64,000 nucleotides of DNA from Candidatus Hydrogenedens sp. (GTDB lineage Bacteria > Hydrogenedentota > Hydrogenedentia > Hydrogenedentales > Hydrogenedentaceae). Where the stretch lies: the NCBI GenBank assembly GCA_035378955.1, contig DAOSUS010000002.1:1-64000 (forward strand), written 5' to 3'. A program made the position numbers and the translations under genes. Positions 9,442 through 19,417 of the stretch are shown here, piece by piece. Numbering within the stretch: position 1 is the first letter of the stretch; each line of letters opens with the position of its first letter. Under the pieces are notes generated by a model. The model was not told where the DNA came from. It ran no database searches and saw only the letters and a program-made list of their open reading frames with translations.

Positions 9442-11580
9442 TTATTGTGCTTTATTCGATGATAAGAATTCCTGGTAAGATGAGAGGATTTGTTCTTCAT
9501 TCATAGGGGCAATAATCATACGGACAGTAGTTTCAATTTTCTGCCCTGTTTCTAATGTTTTGCCGAACAATGAGAAATACATGGAATAGTGTGTGTTTCC
9601 TGCTTCGGGAGTTAATATAGCAAAGCAATTATCTTTGCGTGCCATTTGAACTACAGCGAGATTTGTCTCTTTATTTATACGGTAAATAATTGGTTCTTTA
9701 TAGAAGGGGCGGATTGTCCAATCCACAGGGTTTGGCGGAATAGTCCAGCGTCCATCCTGGATAATTTGAATGGCTTGTTCATCTCTTGGGAAAGCCTGCC
9801 ATACTCCTGCGTCCCCCGGTGTAGGAAGGAACTTATCTCCTTCCTCTGTTTGTGCATATACATAAGATTCGGGAAATTTATCCGTCAGGTAGGAAGAGAG
9901 AAAAATTTCAAAGTCAGGCAGGGATTGTTTCGCTTCGACGGAGATATGAAGGTCTAATGTTTGTGGATTCACCCATTGATATATGGTAGACAGGACGAAA
10001 GGATGTGCTTCATCTGCTTCCCACAATACCTTCATTGTTTTTCCATCTAACAATTCGGTTTTGCTTTGCACACTACGCATGCTTTCTCCGAACCGCTGGT
10101 TTGTTGCGAACACACGATAAAAATTCAGCAAGCCCGGTAGTGCGGGCGGATTGTTAGAAATCTCAAGTTCTGGCGAAATGGAGAAAAACGGCACGAAACC
10201 AATAGATTTACCTTCAAAACGAAAAGTTCCTTTTAGTGAGCCTGTATCTACAAGGTATTCACCCGTAAATTTTTCTGAAGCAACAAAATAGGGTTTTTCT
10301 TCGGTCTGTTTGGGCGAGGATAGTTTTTCTTTTCGAGCAGGGTCAAAAAGTTCTTTCATTTTATAGTGGACATAAGGCTGTTTTGCGGCGTCTTCTGTTC
10401 CTTTGGCATGAGCGACCCACAATTCAAGGTCTGTGGGGCAGTAAAGGACGCTGTGAAGATTGGTATTTACCATGGCCACTGCTTTGAGTATCTCTAATGC
10501 AATATTCTGGTCAATTTTGCCGTAATTTTCTTTTATTCGTGTTGCCATACCTTTATATCGATGGTCATAGGAATTCGAGCCGTAAGGCATATTCGGTGCA
10601 TTTGCACAGGTTTGTAACGAGCGAATGGTTGGGTCCATGGCTTCATCAGCACGCATAACTGCGTTCTCAATAGGAATTGCATATTCCACTGTTTCACGAG
10701 GGTCATTATCCGTGAATATAGCCACATGATGAGCACAGGTCTCATACGCCAGAGCACGGTTTTCATCCCCATCGGCAATAACATAGTTATAACCTACAGT
10801 ATGCCGTGCTTTCTGGATAACCCCGGTTACCTGGTCTAAGGTAGAGCATTCTTCTAAAATTCGGCGTAGAAGAAGTTCCAGCGGAATACCATCTATGCGT
10901 CGGTCTTTATTGGTGGCTCCAATCTGGGCAATAGATACCTTGCGATTGTTCATACCCGAGAGCACACCAATAGCACAAGCATAACCAACAGAAACAAAAG
11001 AATTCAGTCCCTGTGGTTCATAACAGAAAGTTACGGCGGTCTCCTGAATGCCCGCTTCCATAATCCAATCAAGATTTCTGCCGTGATACATTTTTCCATC
11101 TACTGTGGCTTTTCCCCATACCGCAAACGAACTACAACCCCGTTCTGTAATAACAGAAACTACATGGATGCGACGCAAATCTTGAAGGCTTACATCGGCA
11201 CCATCGGCAATCCCTTCCAGTTCACGAGAATACCGTAACGGGATATGCGGTGAACATAATCTCCATGTAACATCCAGTATTAATTTGGCGGCAAACTTTG
11301 GCAATCCAACTTCCTTTTTAGCCAGTTCCAGTAATTCATCAAATCGAGCCAAACTGCGGTGAATAACATCCTTTAAAAGCACACCGCGTTGAAAGCCCAT
11401 TTCATACGGAGTGCCTTTTAAATGGATAACTTTTGTCCCATCAATTTCTTCTAAAAATGCCTTTTGCATATCTACTGCTTCATGAGGACCTCGTGTAGGA
11501 TAGAGCCAGAAATAGAAGCCTGCACATAAAACCACCCCGACAAAAAGGATGGGAAGGATAAAACGGATTTTCTTTTTCAT
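9442..11580 (-). CDS. C45 / acyl-CoA:6-APA acyltransferase-like Ntn hydrolase
   Basis: The 712-residue protein has an N-terminal membrane anchor or signal (about 5-27). An acyl-CoA:isopenicillin-N acyltransferase-like (peptidase C45) domain follows at about 45-400. The segment RGCSSFAVWG places the likely nucleophile at Cys149, and KMYHGRNLDW follows as in choloylglycine-hydrolase-type Ntn folds. About 300 further C-terminal residues form an unassigned beta-rich domain. In characterised relatives the Cys is exposed by self-cleavage; whether that occurs here is unknown. Substrates in this family are amide-linked acyl groups, and none can be assigned. AGGAGA precedes the ATG. It is the last gene of a minus-strand run, 144 bp after the YhaN-like gene. 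Confidence 0.8.
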   Translation of the reverse strand: MKKKIRFILPILFVGVVLCAGFYFWLYPTRGPHEAVDMQKAFLEEIDGTKVIHLKGTPYEMGFQRGVLLKDVIHRSLARFDELLELAKKEVGLPKFAAKLILDVTWRLCSPHIPLRYSRELEGIADGADVSLQDLRRIHVVSVITERGCSSFAVWGKATVDGKMYHGRNLDWIMEAGIQETAVTFCYEPQGLNSFVSVGYACAIGVLSGMNNRKVSIAQIGATNKDRRIDGIPLELLLRRILEECSTLDQVTGVIQKARHTVGYNYVIADGDENRALAYETCAHHVAIFTDNDPRETVEYAIPIENAVMRADEAMDPTIRSLQTCANAPNMPYGSNSYDHRYKGMATRIKENYGKIDQNIALEILKAVAMVNTNLHSVLYCPTDLELWVAHAKGTEDAAKQPYVHYKMKELFDPARKEKLSSPKQTEEKPYFVASEKFTGEYLVDTGSLKGTFRFEGKSIGFVPFFSISPELEISNNPPALPGLLNFYRVFATNQRFGESMRSVQSKTELLDGKTMKVLWEADEAHPFVLSTIYQWVNPQTLDLHISVEAKQSLPDFEIFLSSYLTDKFPESYVYAQTEEGDKFLPTPGDAGVWQAFPRDEQAIQIIQDGRWTIPPNPVDWTIRPFYKEPIIYRINKETNLAVVQMARKDNCFAILTPEAGNTHYSMYFSLFGKTLETGQKIETTVRMIIAPMNEEQILSSYQEFLSSNKAQ

Positions 11581-11724
11581 GGGATTTCTCCTGTAAATTA
11601 AAAATATTTTTATCTTAAATGTTTTAAATTAGTAACAGAATGGAATTATCTATTATAACAGTATTATTTGACTTTCCATCTCAAAAAAAGTTTTCATCCG
11701 TTTCTTTTTCCTTGGGTAAAACGG

Positions 11725-14700
11725 CTATACATCCTCAATGATTGAAATGGGGATTGATAGATTGTTGGCAATATCAGGAATATCTTTTCTGTATGTAAAC
11801 AGGATTATCTGTTGCTCTTCCCCTAATGCTTTTAAGGTTTCTAAAGATTGTATCCATTGAGGGTAATCGTAAGATACAAAAGGATTGTCTAACAGTAACG
11901 GGAGTTGTTCTTTGAGAAAATGGGGAATTTTCATAAGAGCGACACGCATGGCGAAATATAATTGTTCCAGAAGAAATGGATTTGATGAAAGTTCTTCAAG
12001 AGGTATTGCTTTTCCTGTTTGAGCAGGAATAACTTTCAGGGTTAGGTCTGGGTCTACAAGAACTCCTGTGTATTTGCCCTTTGTTAGATGGGTGAGTAAA
12101 CGGCTCATCTCATTTTGTAATGGCTGTGCAATTTTATGATACCGATATGTAGAGAGTTGCTGTAATACAGATATTGCTAATAACACACTTTCTTGCTCGT
12201 ATTGCAGGGTTTTCCATTGAGTTTCATAATAATATTTCTCTTCAGCAATTTCATTTAATGGTCGTGAGTTTTTCATCCATTCTTCTAACTCTGATTGAAG
12301 GACCTGTATATCCTGTTGAATTTGTTCGGCTTCTTGCTCTTTCTGGTTCATGAGCGATTGTAATTGTTCTTCATCTTCGGCGGGAACAGAAGGAACAAAA
12401 TCCTGTGTTTGCTTTTCCAGGTCTTCAATGGTTTCATCATTCAGCAATTGTTGAAGTTGGAGTTTCGTTTGTTCCATTTGCGAAAAGATAACATGGGCTT
12501 CTTCGGCACGGGTGTATTTGTTTTTCCACTCGGAGATGCTGCTTACTCCTGCCAGTTCTAATATCTCCTTAATTTGCTTCTGATTTTGAGAGATTTCCTC
12601 CTCTACCTTTTGCAATTGTTGATTCATGTCCAATCGTTTTTTGCGAAGTTCCGACACTTTTGTTTTTAGTCCGCCATATATTTCTTCGGCGTGATAGTAG
12701 GAACGGAATGTATCCTGTGATAAGGCTTCTTCGGATTGGAGTAATCCGGATTGAATGAGTTTATGTCCTATTCGATTAAATATTTCCTCTTGAATTTGAT
12801 GGTGGATTTTCTTTATGTATTCTTCTTTTTTTGTTATGGTATATGTTAATTGCTGGTATTGTTCTTGTAAGTCCCAGAGTCTACGATGATACATTCGCAC
12901 TTTTTCCTGCAATTCAAATACTTTCCGCCGATTTTGCTCCATTTTATCCGTATTTTCCAGAGGCAGGCCTACTTGTTCAAAAAGATTTTGCACCTCTTGA
13001 AAAAGGTCATTAGTTCGAGACTGATTAATCGTAAAAAGTTCCTCAGTTTTATGAATGCGCTGAATCAAATCTGCTTCTTTTTTTAGCCACACACAGTATT
13101 CGTCATAAAGCCCCTGCAATTCTCGGGTGTGCTGTAAATGAGCTTTATTCAGTAATGCCGTTATAGGGTGTTTGTCAATATATTCAAAGGTAACAATTTT
13201 CTGAATTTCTTCTTTCAATTTCTGCTGGAAAATATCTATATTTTTGAGGGTTCGTTTGCTATTTATGTAGGAACTCATAAAATATAAAAAGCCTATTCCA
13301 ACGGCACCCGCAAACCATAAAGATTCTGTTTTATGCATTTTTATAAACATATAGAGCAAAGCAATATCCAGCAAAAGACAAAATAACCCAAATAGCAAGT
13401 TTGTGGGTTGTTGGGAAAGTGTTTCTTGTTTAATTACCTCTGTTTCCTGTAATTGTCTTTCTAATTCCTGTTGTTCCTCTTCCGGCTTATCTTTATATTT
13501 CAAATACTCATCTACCAATCCAGCGAAGTCGGTTATACCGGCGAATAACTCACGAAACGGCTGTATTTGTTCCTGAACGCGGGCATATTCTTCTTTGAGT
13601 TCATTAAGTTGAAATTCACTTTTTTGTGTTTCATTTAACGAACTTTTATACATGTCAATGGCAAAATCGGTTTTCTGATAGAACATATCATCTTTTTGTA
13701 TTACCCAGGGAAGTTCGGAAACAATCTTTTCTACTTCTTGAATATGTTCAGTTATCTTTTCTCGTTGATGGTATAATTCCTTTAAGACTTCTTCATTACT
13801 GTTTATGTGCTTTAAATATTCCTCATATTTATCTTGATAATCCTTAATGTAATCAATCGGGATAAAGGAAGAATGGTGAATTTCGAGTTCGAGATTATTT
13901 ATTTCCTCAGAAATACTCTCAATTTCATTTTGTAGTTTTTGCTTCTGCATCTCTGCATGATTGATAGCCATTTCTGATTGAATAACATATATATTCTGGT
14001 CCAATGGAAAATTTTTATAGCTAGAATAAGCGAAAGACCGTGCCGTCAGTTCATCTAATTTATCGCGGAGGGCTTTTGCATCGTTTTTCCTTCTCCAAAG
14101 GGCATATTGACGGGCATATTGCAATTTTTCTTGCAGTTCCTTATATTCCCGTTGAACCGTGTTTAGTTGTTCTTTATATTCTTTCAAGGACGCCCTCTTC
14201 TGCGGGATTTTTTCAAGATTACCCTTTGCTTGCTCATATTCTTCGGATAACTTTTTCAATTGCTCCGATATAAAATTTCGTGGGCGTTTATAAGTGCGTT
14301 CTGTCCCGATAGATTGCAGGTATTCCTGAAAAGTCGTGATTATGTTGTTTATGGATTGTTCCGTTGTTCCTGTATCTATTAAACAAAGAAGATGCTCTCT
14401 TATTCTGTTACTGTGGGTAAAAGAATTCAGGTCATCTATTGTCTTTTTTGAAATCGAAGCAAGTCCTGTAAATATTTCGCGGGATAAATCTAGATGATTT
14501 TTTATAAAAGCAGGTTCCCCATTCGGATATACAGGAAAGGTATCTGTTATATCATTTACATCCAGTCCTTCATAAATTTTTAAGAATGCTTCCGGTGCAA
14601 ATACTCGATGAAGATGTATCACTTTCCCTGTGTCGAAACGGTAGATAATATTTCCACGATAATCCGATGTATGCCAGGGTGTATATTTATAATAATTTTC

Positions 14701-14883
14701 GGAAAAGGAGGCGTTTTTCTTTCTGGAAGTTTTTTGTCCAAAAAGCATATCCAGCAAGAATTGAAACAAGGTGTTTTTCCCATTTTCATCTCTAACAAAA
14801 ACTATCTGAAACCCCTTCCCAAATTCAAGGGATACCTTTTGTAGTTTCCCGAAACCGTAGATGTGTCCTTTTATAAATTCCAT
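11725..14883 (-). CDS. SbcC/YhaN-like SMC-type protein with degenerate ATPase motifs
   Basis: The 1052-residue protein has the YhaN layout: N-terminal half-ATPase, very long Glu/Gln/Lys-rich coiled coils, two membrane segments in the middle (about 495-515 and 522-542), and a C-terminal half-ATPase. The nucleotide-site motifs are altered. Walker A reads RDENGKNT (31-38), lacking the leading Gly and the Ser/Thr after Lys. The signature region reads LSSNPF (about 965), without Gly. Walker B ends LLLDNP (about 996-1001) with Asn where Asp/Glu is usual. The H-loop position reads FTYRKD with Arg. ATP hydrolysis is therefore doubtful. It starts inside the SbcD-like gene (13-bp overlap), as expected for a co-translated pair. 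Confidence 0.85.
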   Translation of the reverse strand: MEFIKGHIYGFGKLQKVSLEFGKGFQIVFVRDENGKNTLFQFLLDMLFGQKTSRKKNASFSENYYKYTPWHTSDYRGNIIYRFDTGKVIHLHRVFAPEAFLKIYEGLDVNDITDTFPVYPNGEPAFIKNHLDLSREIFTGLASISKKTIDDLNSFTHSNRIREHLLCLIDTGTTEQSINNIITTFQEYLQSIGTERTYKRPRNFISEQLKKLSEEYEQAKGNLEKIPQKRASLKEYKEQLNTVQREYKELQEKLQYARQYALWRRKNDAKALRDKLDELTARSFAYSSYKNFPLDQNIYVIQSEMAINHAEMQKQKLQNEIESISEEINNLELEIHHSSFIPIDYIKDYQDKYEEYLKHINSNEEVLKELYHQREKITEHIQEVEKIVSELPWVIQKDDMFYQKTDFAIDMYKSSLNETQKSEFQLNELKEEYARVQEQIQPFRELFAGITDFAGLVDEYLKYKDKPEEEQQELERQLQETEVIKQETLSQQPTNLLFGLFCLLLDIALLYMFIKMHKTESLWFAGAVGIGFLYFMSSYINSKRTLKNIDIFQQKLKEEIQKIVTFEYIDKHPITALLNKAHLQHTRELQGLYDEYCVWLKKEADLIQRIHKTEELFTINQSRTNDLFQEVQNLFEQVGLPLENTDKMEQNRRKVFELQEKVRMYHRRLWDLQEQYQQLTYTITKKEEYIKKIHHQIQEEIFNRIGHKLIQSGLLQSEEALSQDTFRSYYHAEEIYGGLKTKVSELRKKRLDMNQQLQKVEEEISQNQKQIKEILELAGVSSISEWKNKYTRAEEAHVIFSQMEQTKLQLQQLLNDETIEDLEKQTQDFVPSVPAEDEEQLQSLMNQKEQEAEQIQQDIQVLQSELEEWMKNSRPLNEIAEEKYYYETQWKTLQYEQESVLLAISVLQQLSTYRYHKIAQPLQNEMSRLLTHLTKGKYTGVLVDPDLTLKVIPAQTGKAIPLEELSSNPFLLEQLYFAMRVALMKIPHFLKEQLPLLLDNPFVSYDYPQWIQSLETLKALGEEQQIILFTYRKDIPDIANNLSIPISIIEDV

Positions 14884-16043
14884 TCTGGTGGGACCTCACA
14901 TGTTTCGACAGTGGGGATTGTTAGTTTCACTCCTCCAGCAATTCTTGCCGTGAGATGGCGGGCTCGCTTTGCCATACCGCTAACGGTAGGGCTCGGTGCA
15001 TACTTCTGCTCTTCTGTTATTTGCTTGAAAAATTCAGATAATACGGTAATTTCACGGAAGTCCTCTATACTTTCAAAGCCTTCTATCTCTCCATCACAAC
15101 TCCAAGTGAAAGAGAGATTTTCTTCTTGGATAGAATTCACCACCTCTGGAATCTTGTTCAAAATAGAGGGAAAAATTGTTCCAGAGAAACGGATATGAGC
15201 AACACAAGGTTTCTGTACCTTGGCTAACTCGTTCCGCAATTGTGTATAAAGCTCTTCTTTGTTTGTAATTGAGGATATATCTATATTTATAACGGAATAA
15301 AAATTTTTCTGTAAGGATATATGTTCTATCTGCGAAACTTCCCACCGATTATTATTGGATTGGAAACGAATACCCAGCACTCCAAACGGAGGGGTGTCGT
15401 CTATACTTAGGGGGTCGGGAAGACCACAACAACACGCTGTTAATTGGGAGGTATTGTAAAGTTGTTTAAAACTATGTCCCTTTCCTATTCCAACATACGA
15501 AATAACATCGGGGACTTTTTCAAACCATGCTGATAATTCGTTCTTGTCATCGAACATGGGCCAATCATAAGATAAAAGGATATGATTTCTGCCATCATAG
15601 CCCGAAGGACAATTAAGTTCGGTAAAATTTCTTGTTTTTATATCGTTTTTTGTCAGTGTATAAACCACAAACGGGGTTTTGTCTTCTTCCCACATATTTC
15701 TTATGTCGGAATTCATTATAGTCACATTTTCAGGAAAAGTGTTCAATACATACGGGGAATGTTTTGTGATAGGGTCGGAGTTGCCAGGAATAATAATGAC
15801 AGGAACAGGTTTAATGGCATCACATCGTTCGCATAGATATTGAAGGGTTTGTTCGGTTGTGTATTCTGCATCCAATAAATTCCCGGTTATAAATAAGGCA
15901 TCCGCTTTATATTCAAATACTTTATTAATAATCGCATCGAATAATTCTCTTTGTCTTTTTCTTCGTTCTTGACCGTATTGCAGATTTGAGCAAGAAAAAA
16001 AAGGCTTATCGAAATATAAATTTGCAGTATGTAAGATGAACAT
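14871..16043 (-). CDS. SbcD/YhaO-like metallophosphoesterase with lost metal ligands
   Basis: The 390-residue protein aligns in order with SbcD/YhaO/Mre11-type nucleases, but the metal-binding motifs are changed. HTANLYFDKPF replaces HTADLHLDSPF (Asn8, Tyr10). ITGNLLD replaces GD (Asn55). PGNSD replaces GNHD (Ser89). ILLSYDW has Tyr159 where His is usual. GIGKGHSF replaces the GHxH motif, with Lys188 at the first His. The fold is probably kept, but two-metal phosphodiester hydrolysis is unlikely. It lies 26 bp after the GT2-like gene and overlaps the SbcC/YhaN-like gene. The pair may be a structural DNA- or membrane-linked complex. Confidence 0.82.
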   Translation of the reverse strand: MFILHTANLYFDKPFFSCSNLQYGQERRKRQRELFDAIINKVFEYKADALFITGNLLDAEYTTEQTLQYLCERCDAIKPVPVIIIPGNSDPITKHSPYVLNTFPENVTIMNSDIRNMWEEDKTPFVVYTLTKNDIKTRNFTELNCPSGYDGRNHILLSYDWPMFDDKNELSAWFEKVPDVISYVGIGKGHSFKQLYNTSQLTACCCGLPDPLSIDDTPPFGVLGIRFQSNNNRWEVSQIEHISLQKNFYSVINIDISSITNKEELYTQLRNELAKVQKPCVAHIRFSGTIFPSILNKIPEVVNSIQEENLSFTWSCDGEIEGFESIEDFREITVLSEFFKQITEEQKYAPSPTVSGMAKRARHLTARIAGGVKLTIPTVETCEVPPEWNL

Positions 16044-16069
16044 GTTGCTTTTAACCTGTAACAGTTTGA

Positions 16070-17020
16070 CTAAGAGTATATTATATCAATTTGCGGTTCC
16101 TGCTTTGCCATAGCATCTGTAAAGCCTCGATACCGCCAATATCGCAAAATGCGGCGATACATCCTTTGAAGCAATTTTGAATCCTCTGGAAGTTTTAAAC
16201 ACAAACGGTGGTAATAAGGAATAAGTAGGGCATTAATAATTCGTGTGGGATAGGGGAAATAAAGTTTGTAATTAACAACTATCTGGTAATCATTGGGAAA
16301 TAATCGTAAATAACAGCCCATGGAATACCCCCGACGATAATGATACCTACACATATCTATATAGGAATTCCCTTTCCAGAGCCAGCATAGGGCTTGATTA
16401 TCAATATGAAGTTTGCACCCAGCTCGCGATAAGCGTCTCACTAATTCCACTTCCGCAAATTCCACGAAGTAAAAGGACTTGTTAAATGCTCCGCCTCGAA
16501 GAATAAGGTCTTTGGGGATACTCATGTTATAGATAGAAAAATGGAGAGGAGTTACCTGGATAACTTGCTCCGTTGAAGGGGGTTCATCTTCCGGTAGTAA
16601 CCATGGGGTCAGGCTCTTAGATGGAAGTCGTGGATGGGGAAGCAAAGCACCCCCTATACAGGCGTTTCCTTCGTATGCGTATTGGAGTTGGACATGTCTT
16701 TGCACCCAATTATTACTGGGCAATACCTCCGGTTGGCTGCATAATATCCATTTCCCTCTTGCCTCGCGGAAACCTACATCCCATGCCTTTATCACAGAAT
16801 CGTTGCCATGCGGAATGTAACGGGCAATTAAAGGAGACCCTTTCGATAGAGAAGAAAATATATTTCGGGTTTCCTCCGTTGGGTTCATATCCACAATAAT
16901 CCATTCGAATTGTGCTAAAGGATAGTCCTGATGTTCCAGATGAAAGAACCATGGGGATAAACATCCGGATAGATTGTTCCCGACTAACAACACGCTTGCC
17001 TGGATTTCATTCGTTGACAT
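16070..17020 (-). CDS. GT2-like glycosyltransferase, DxD motif altered
   Basis: The 316-residue protein resembles family 2 glycosyltransferases: a beta strand with ASVLLVGNN, FEWIIVD, GFREARGKW before the nucleotide-sugar loop, then GGAFNKSFYF and VELVRRLSRAG as in the acceptor region. Where active GT2 enzymes have a D-x-D metal motif, this protein reads CSQPEVLP, leaving only a Glu. No membrane segment is evident. It is the first gene of the minus-strand group with the SbcD/SbcC-like pair, preceded by AAAGGGAAG. Activity is uncertain and no sugar can be named. Confidence 0.72.
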   Translation of the reverse strand: MSTNEIQASVLLVGNNLSGCLSPWFFHLEHQDYPLAQFEWIIVDMNPTEETRNIFSSLSKGSPLIARYIPHGNDSVIKAWDVGFREARGKWILCSQPEVLPSNNWVQRHVQLQYAYEGNACIGGALLPHPRLPSKSLTPWLLPEDEPPSTEQVIQVTPLHFSIYNMSIPKDLILRGGAFNKSFYFVEFAEVELVRRLSRAGCKLHIDNQALCWLWKGNSYIDMCRYHYRRGYSMGCYLRLFPNDYQIVVNYKLYFPYPTRIINALLIPYYHRLCLKLPEDSKLLQRMYRRILRYWRYRGFTDAMAKQEPQIDIIYS

Positions 17021-17134
17021 TCCGAAACTTTCTTCCCTTTTTTGTTATTATAAAATATTAACATGATAATATACAGAAAAGGGAATTCTTATTTCTATAT
17101 AAAAAAGTTTTTTCTGAAATGAGGCTCATTATAT

Positions 17135-19417
17135 ATGTCGCAAATGGTAAATAAGGTTTCGGAGTTTCGTCGGTTTCCTTTTTGGGGAACATTACTCGGG
17201 GGCATTTTTCTGTTATTTATGATACGCATTTATTGGGACCCTACACTGGCGTCTAATCTGAGTAAAAACGAGAAAAAAGATGTATGGACAAATCAACAAT
17301 ATGCTGTTTGGGGTCCGATATGGAAATATGGCTTTGACCGTATCGCAAAAGGAGAAATTCCACATTGGAATCCTTATCAACTTTGTGGACAGCCCTATCT
17401 TGTTGATACTCGAACCTCTCTATTCGAACCTCTACATCTACTATTTTGGCGAATGGATTTTGCCCCTGCCTATCAATGGTATATTTTCCTTTCTCTGTCC
17501 CTTATAGGTATTGGTTTCTTAATATGGGGTCGGATTTTAGAAATTCCTTATCCTGCTTTAATTCCCGGATTGGTATCTATGCTGTTTTCAGGACCTGTAA
17601 TCTGTGCACAAATGGCACTGCCGTTGTTAAGTGGTTCTGTATGGCTTATTTTTCTGTTAAGTGGGATGGTGTATTTCCTCGAAAATTATACGCCGCGTAG
17701 TTTCCTTGTTCTTTTATTTATATGGACTGCATTGGTGCTATCCGGAAGTGTGGAATGTATATTCACAGGCATTGTTATGCTTATCCTGTTCCCGTTTATC
17801 TTTCGCAGGTTCTTACCTCTTTCGATAGAAAGAAAATCCCTATTTGTAATTTTCAAAATTATAGGGATTCTGCTACTGGGAATAATGATAAGTGCCTTTA
17901 CATGGTTTCCCTTCATATCGTGGCAAATATATACACGGGGAAATTGGACTCAATTTATGAGTTTTCCTCTATCGGCTCATTTCCCCGAGACGATATATAT
18001 GTCGCTTTTCCAGATGGCTCTTCCTATATGGTCATGGGACCTTCCTGAATTACCCGTTTTATATCCCGGATTAATATGTCTTACATTTATTATCCCTGCC
18101 TTTTTTGACCGTGAATTTCGTTCTATCGTAGTATTTCACGGGCTAATATTGTTGTCCTTCTTTCTACTATTCTTTGTGAACCTTGACCTTGCACGAATAC
18201 TTCAACAGGGTATGCTTGTCCTCGTTGCTGTTTCTTTCTCAACATTATCAGGAATAGGCTTTTATCGGCTGCTTCTGAAAGGTCGGGATTTGAGTTCCCC
18301 TTATGTTTGGGTATCCGGTATCCTTGTTTTTTTATTGCTAATAGCCCTGATTATAATCGGCAATCCATGGATAAAAGGGGTATCCATTTTACTGCTTATA
18401 CTACTTATCCCAGCCACAGTTATACGCATACCTAAAGTAAATTCTGTCCTTTGCATTTTAATTGCCCTGTTAGGTTTTATAGAACTGTATTATTTACTTC
18501 GCCCTTTCCTGCCAGAAAGTTATATCCCCGTTATTGAAAAAAAAGATATTTATTCCGAGTCCATTCGACAATTGCGCTATCAGACAGGCACGGGAAGAAG
18601 TGTTATTATTTCCGAACCAAACTCAATACTCTGGTCAGAAAATCTTGGAATGTATTATCACTGGCAACTGGTTAATGGGACAGAACTGCCAATGGATAAA
18701 TACACACAATTGTGGATGGAATTGCTTTCCAATCATAAGAAAGAAAAAACAGAACTACTCAACAATCCTTTGATAACTATCAGCGGGGTTCAATGGGCAT
18801 TTGCCAGTAATACGCAAAAAAAGGGAGATAAGGAAAAGGAATTAAAGAATTGGCGTAAAATGGAGCAAATTCCCTTTGTTGATATTTACGAAAATACCCA
18901 ACCTATGCCAAGATGTTTCTGGATATCCCATTACAAAATAGTATCCTCTAAGGAAGAGGTTTTTAATGTTTTAAAGAGCGGAGAATATTCATCATTTGCG
19001 GAATGTATAATAGAGGCGGAAGAACCAATTTCATACAGTAAAAAAATTCCTGATACAGTTCCAATAACATTGGAAGAGAACACAGCTACTCCCCCAGATA
19101 TGGTAACTGCCAGTATTCAAGAGGAAAATCCCGAATACATTTCTATACAGATAAGAGCACCTAAAGAAGGCTTTTTAGTTCTGTTGGACACATACAGCCC
19201 GGGTTGGAAAGCATTTATAGATGGGGAACTTACTCCAATCTACAGAACAAACGGTATATTTCGAGGTATTCCCATACCTGGGGGAGTACATCAAGTTGTA
19301 TTCAAATATACAAGTCCTGGCTGGAATACAGGAAGAATAATTACATTAGTGGCGATACTTTTAACCTTAGCATTGTTACTCATCGAAAAATTTTTGAGCA
19401 AAAGACAAACTACATAA
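17135..19417 (+). CDS. YfhO-family polytopic membrane protein
   Basis: The 760-residue protein has about 11-13 transmembrane helices over the first ~470 residues and one more near the C-terminus, with a soluble beta-rich domain between them (about 480-730). The GEIPHWNPYQLCGQP loop near residue 85 and the terminal segment DTYSPGWKAFIDG are characteristic of YfhO/GT-C-like proteins. YfhO in Firmicutes is linked to glycosylation of lipoteichoic acid; the role here is unknown but transfer of a lipid-linked sugar is plausible. It is divergent from the GT2-like gene across a 114-bp gap, so the two may act in the same glycan pathway. Confidence 0.8.
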   Translation: MSQMVNKVSEFRRFPFWGTLLGGIFLLFMIRIYWDPTLASNLSKNEKKDVWTNQQYAVWGPIWKYGFDRIAKGEIPHWNPYQLCGQPYLVDTRTSLFEPLHLLFWRMDFAPAYQWYIFLSLSLIGIGFLIWGRILEIPYPALIPGLVSMLFSGPVICAQMALPLLSGSVWLIFLLSGMVYFLENYTPRSFLVLLFIWTALVLSGSVECIFTGIVMLILFPFIFRRFLPLSIERKSLFVIFKIIGILLLGIMISAFTWFPFISWQIYTRGNWTQFMSFPLSAHFPETIYMSLFQMALPIWSWDLPELPVLYPGLICLTFIIPAFFDREFRSIVVFHGLILLSFFLLFFVNLDLARILQQGMLVLVAVSFSTLSGIGFYRLLLKGRDLSSPYVWVSGILVFLLLIALIIIGNPWIKGVSILLLILLIPATVIRIPKVNSVLCILIALLGFIELYYLLRPFLPESYIPVIEKKDIYSESIRQLRYQTGTGRSVIISEPNSILWSENLGMYYHWQLVNGTELPMDKYTQLWMELLSNHKKEKTELLNNPLITISGVQWAFASNTQKKGDKEKELKNWRKMEQIPFVDIYENTQPMPRCFWISHYKIVSSKEEVFNVLKSGEYSSFAECIIEAEEPISYSKKIPDTVPITLEENTATPPDMVTASIQEENPEYISIQIRAPKEGFLVLLDTYSPGWKAFIDGELTPIYRTNGIFRGIPIPGGVHQVVFKYTSPGWNTGRIITLVAILLTLALLLIEKFLSKRQTT

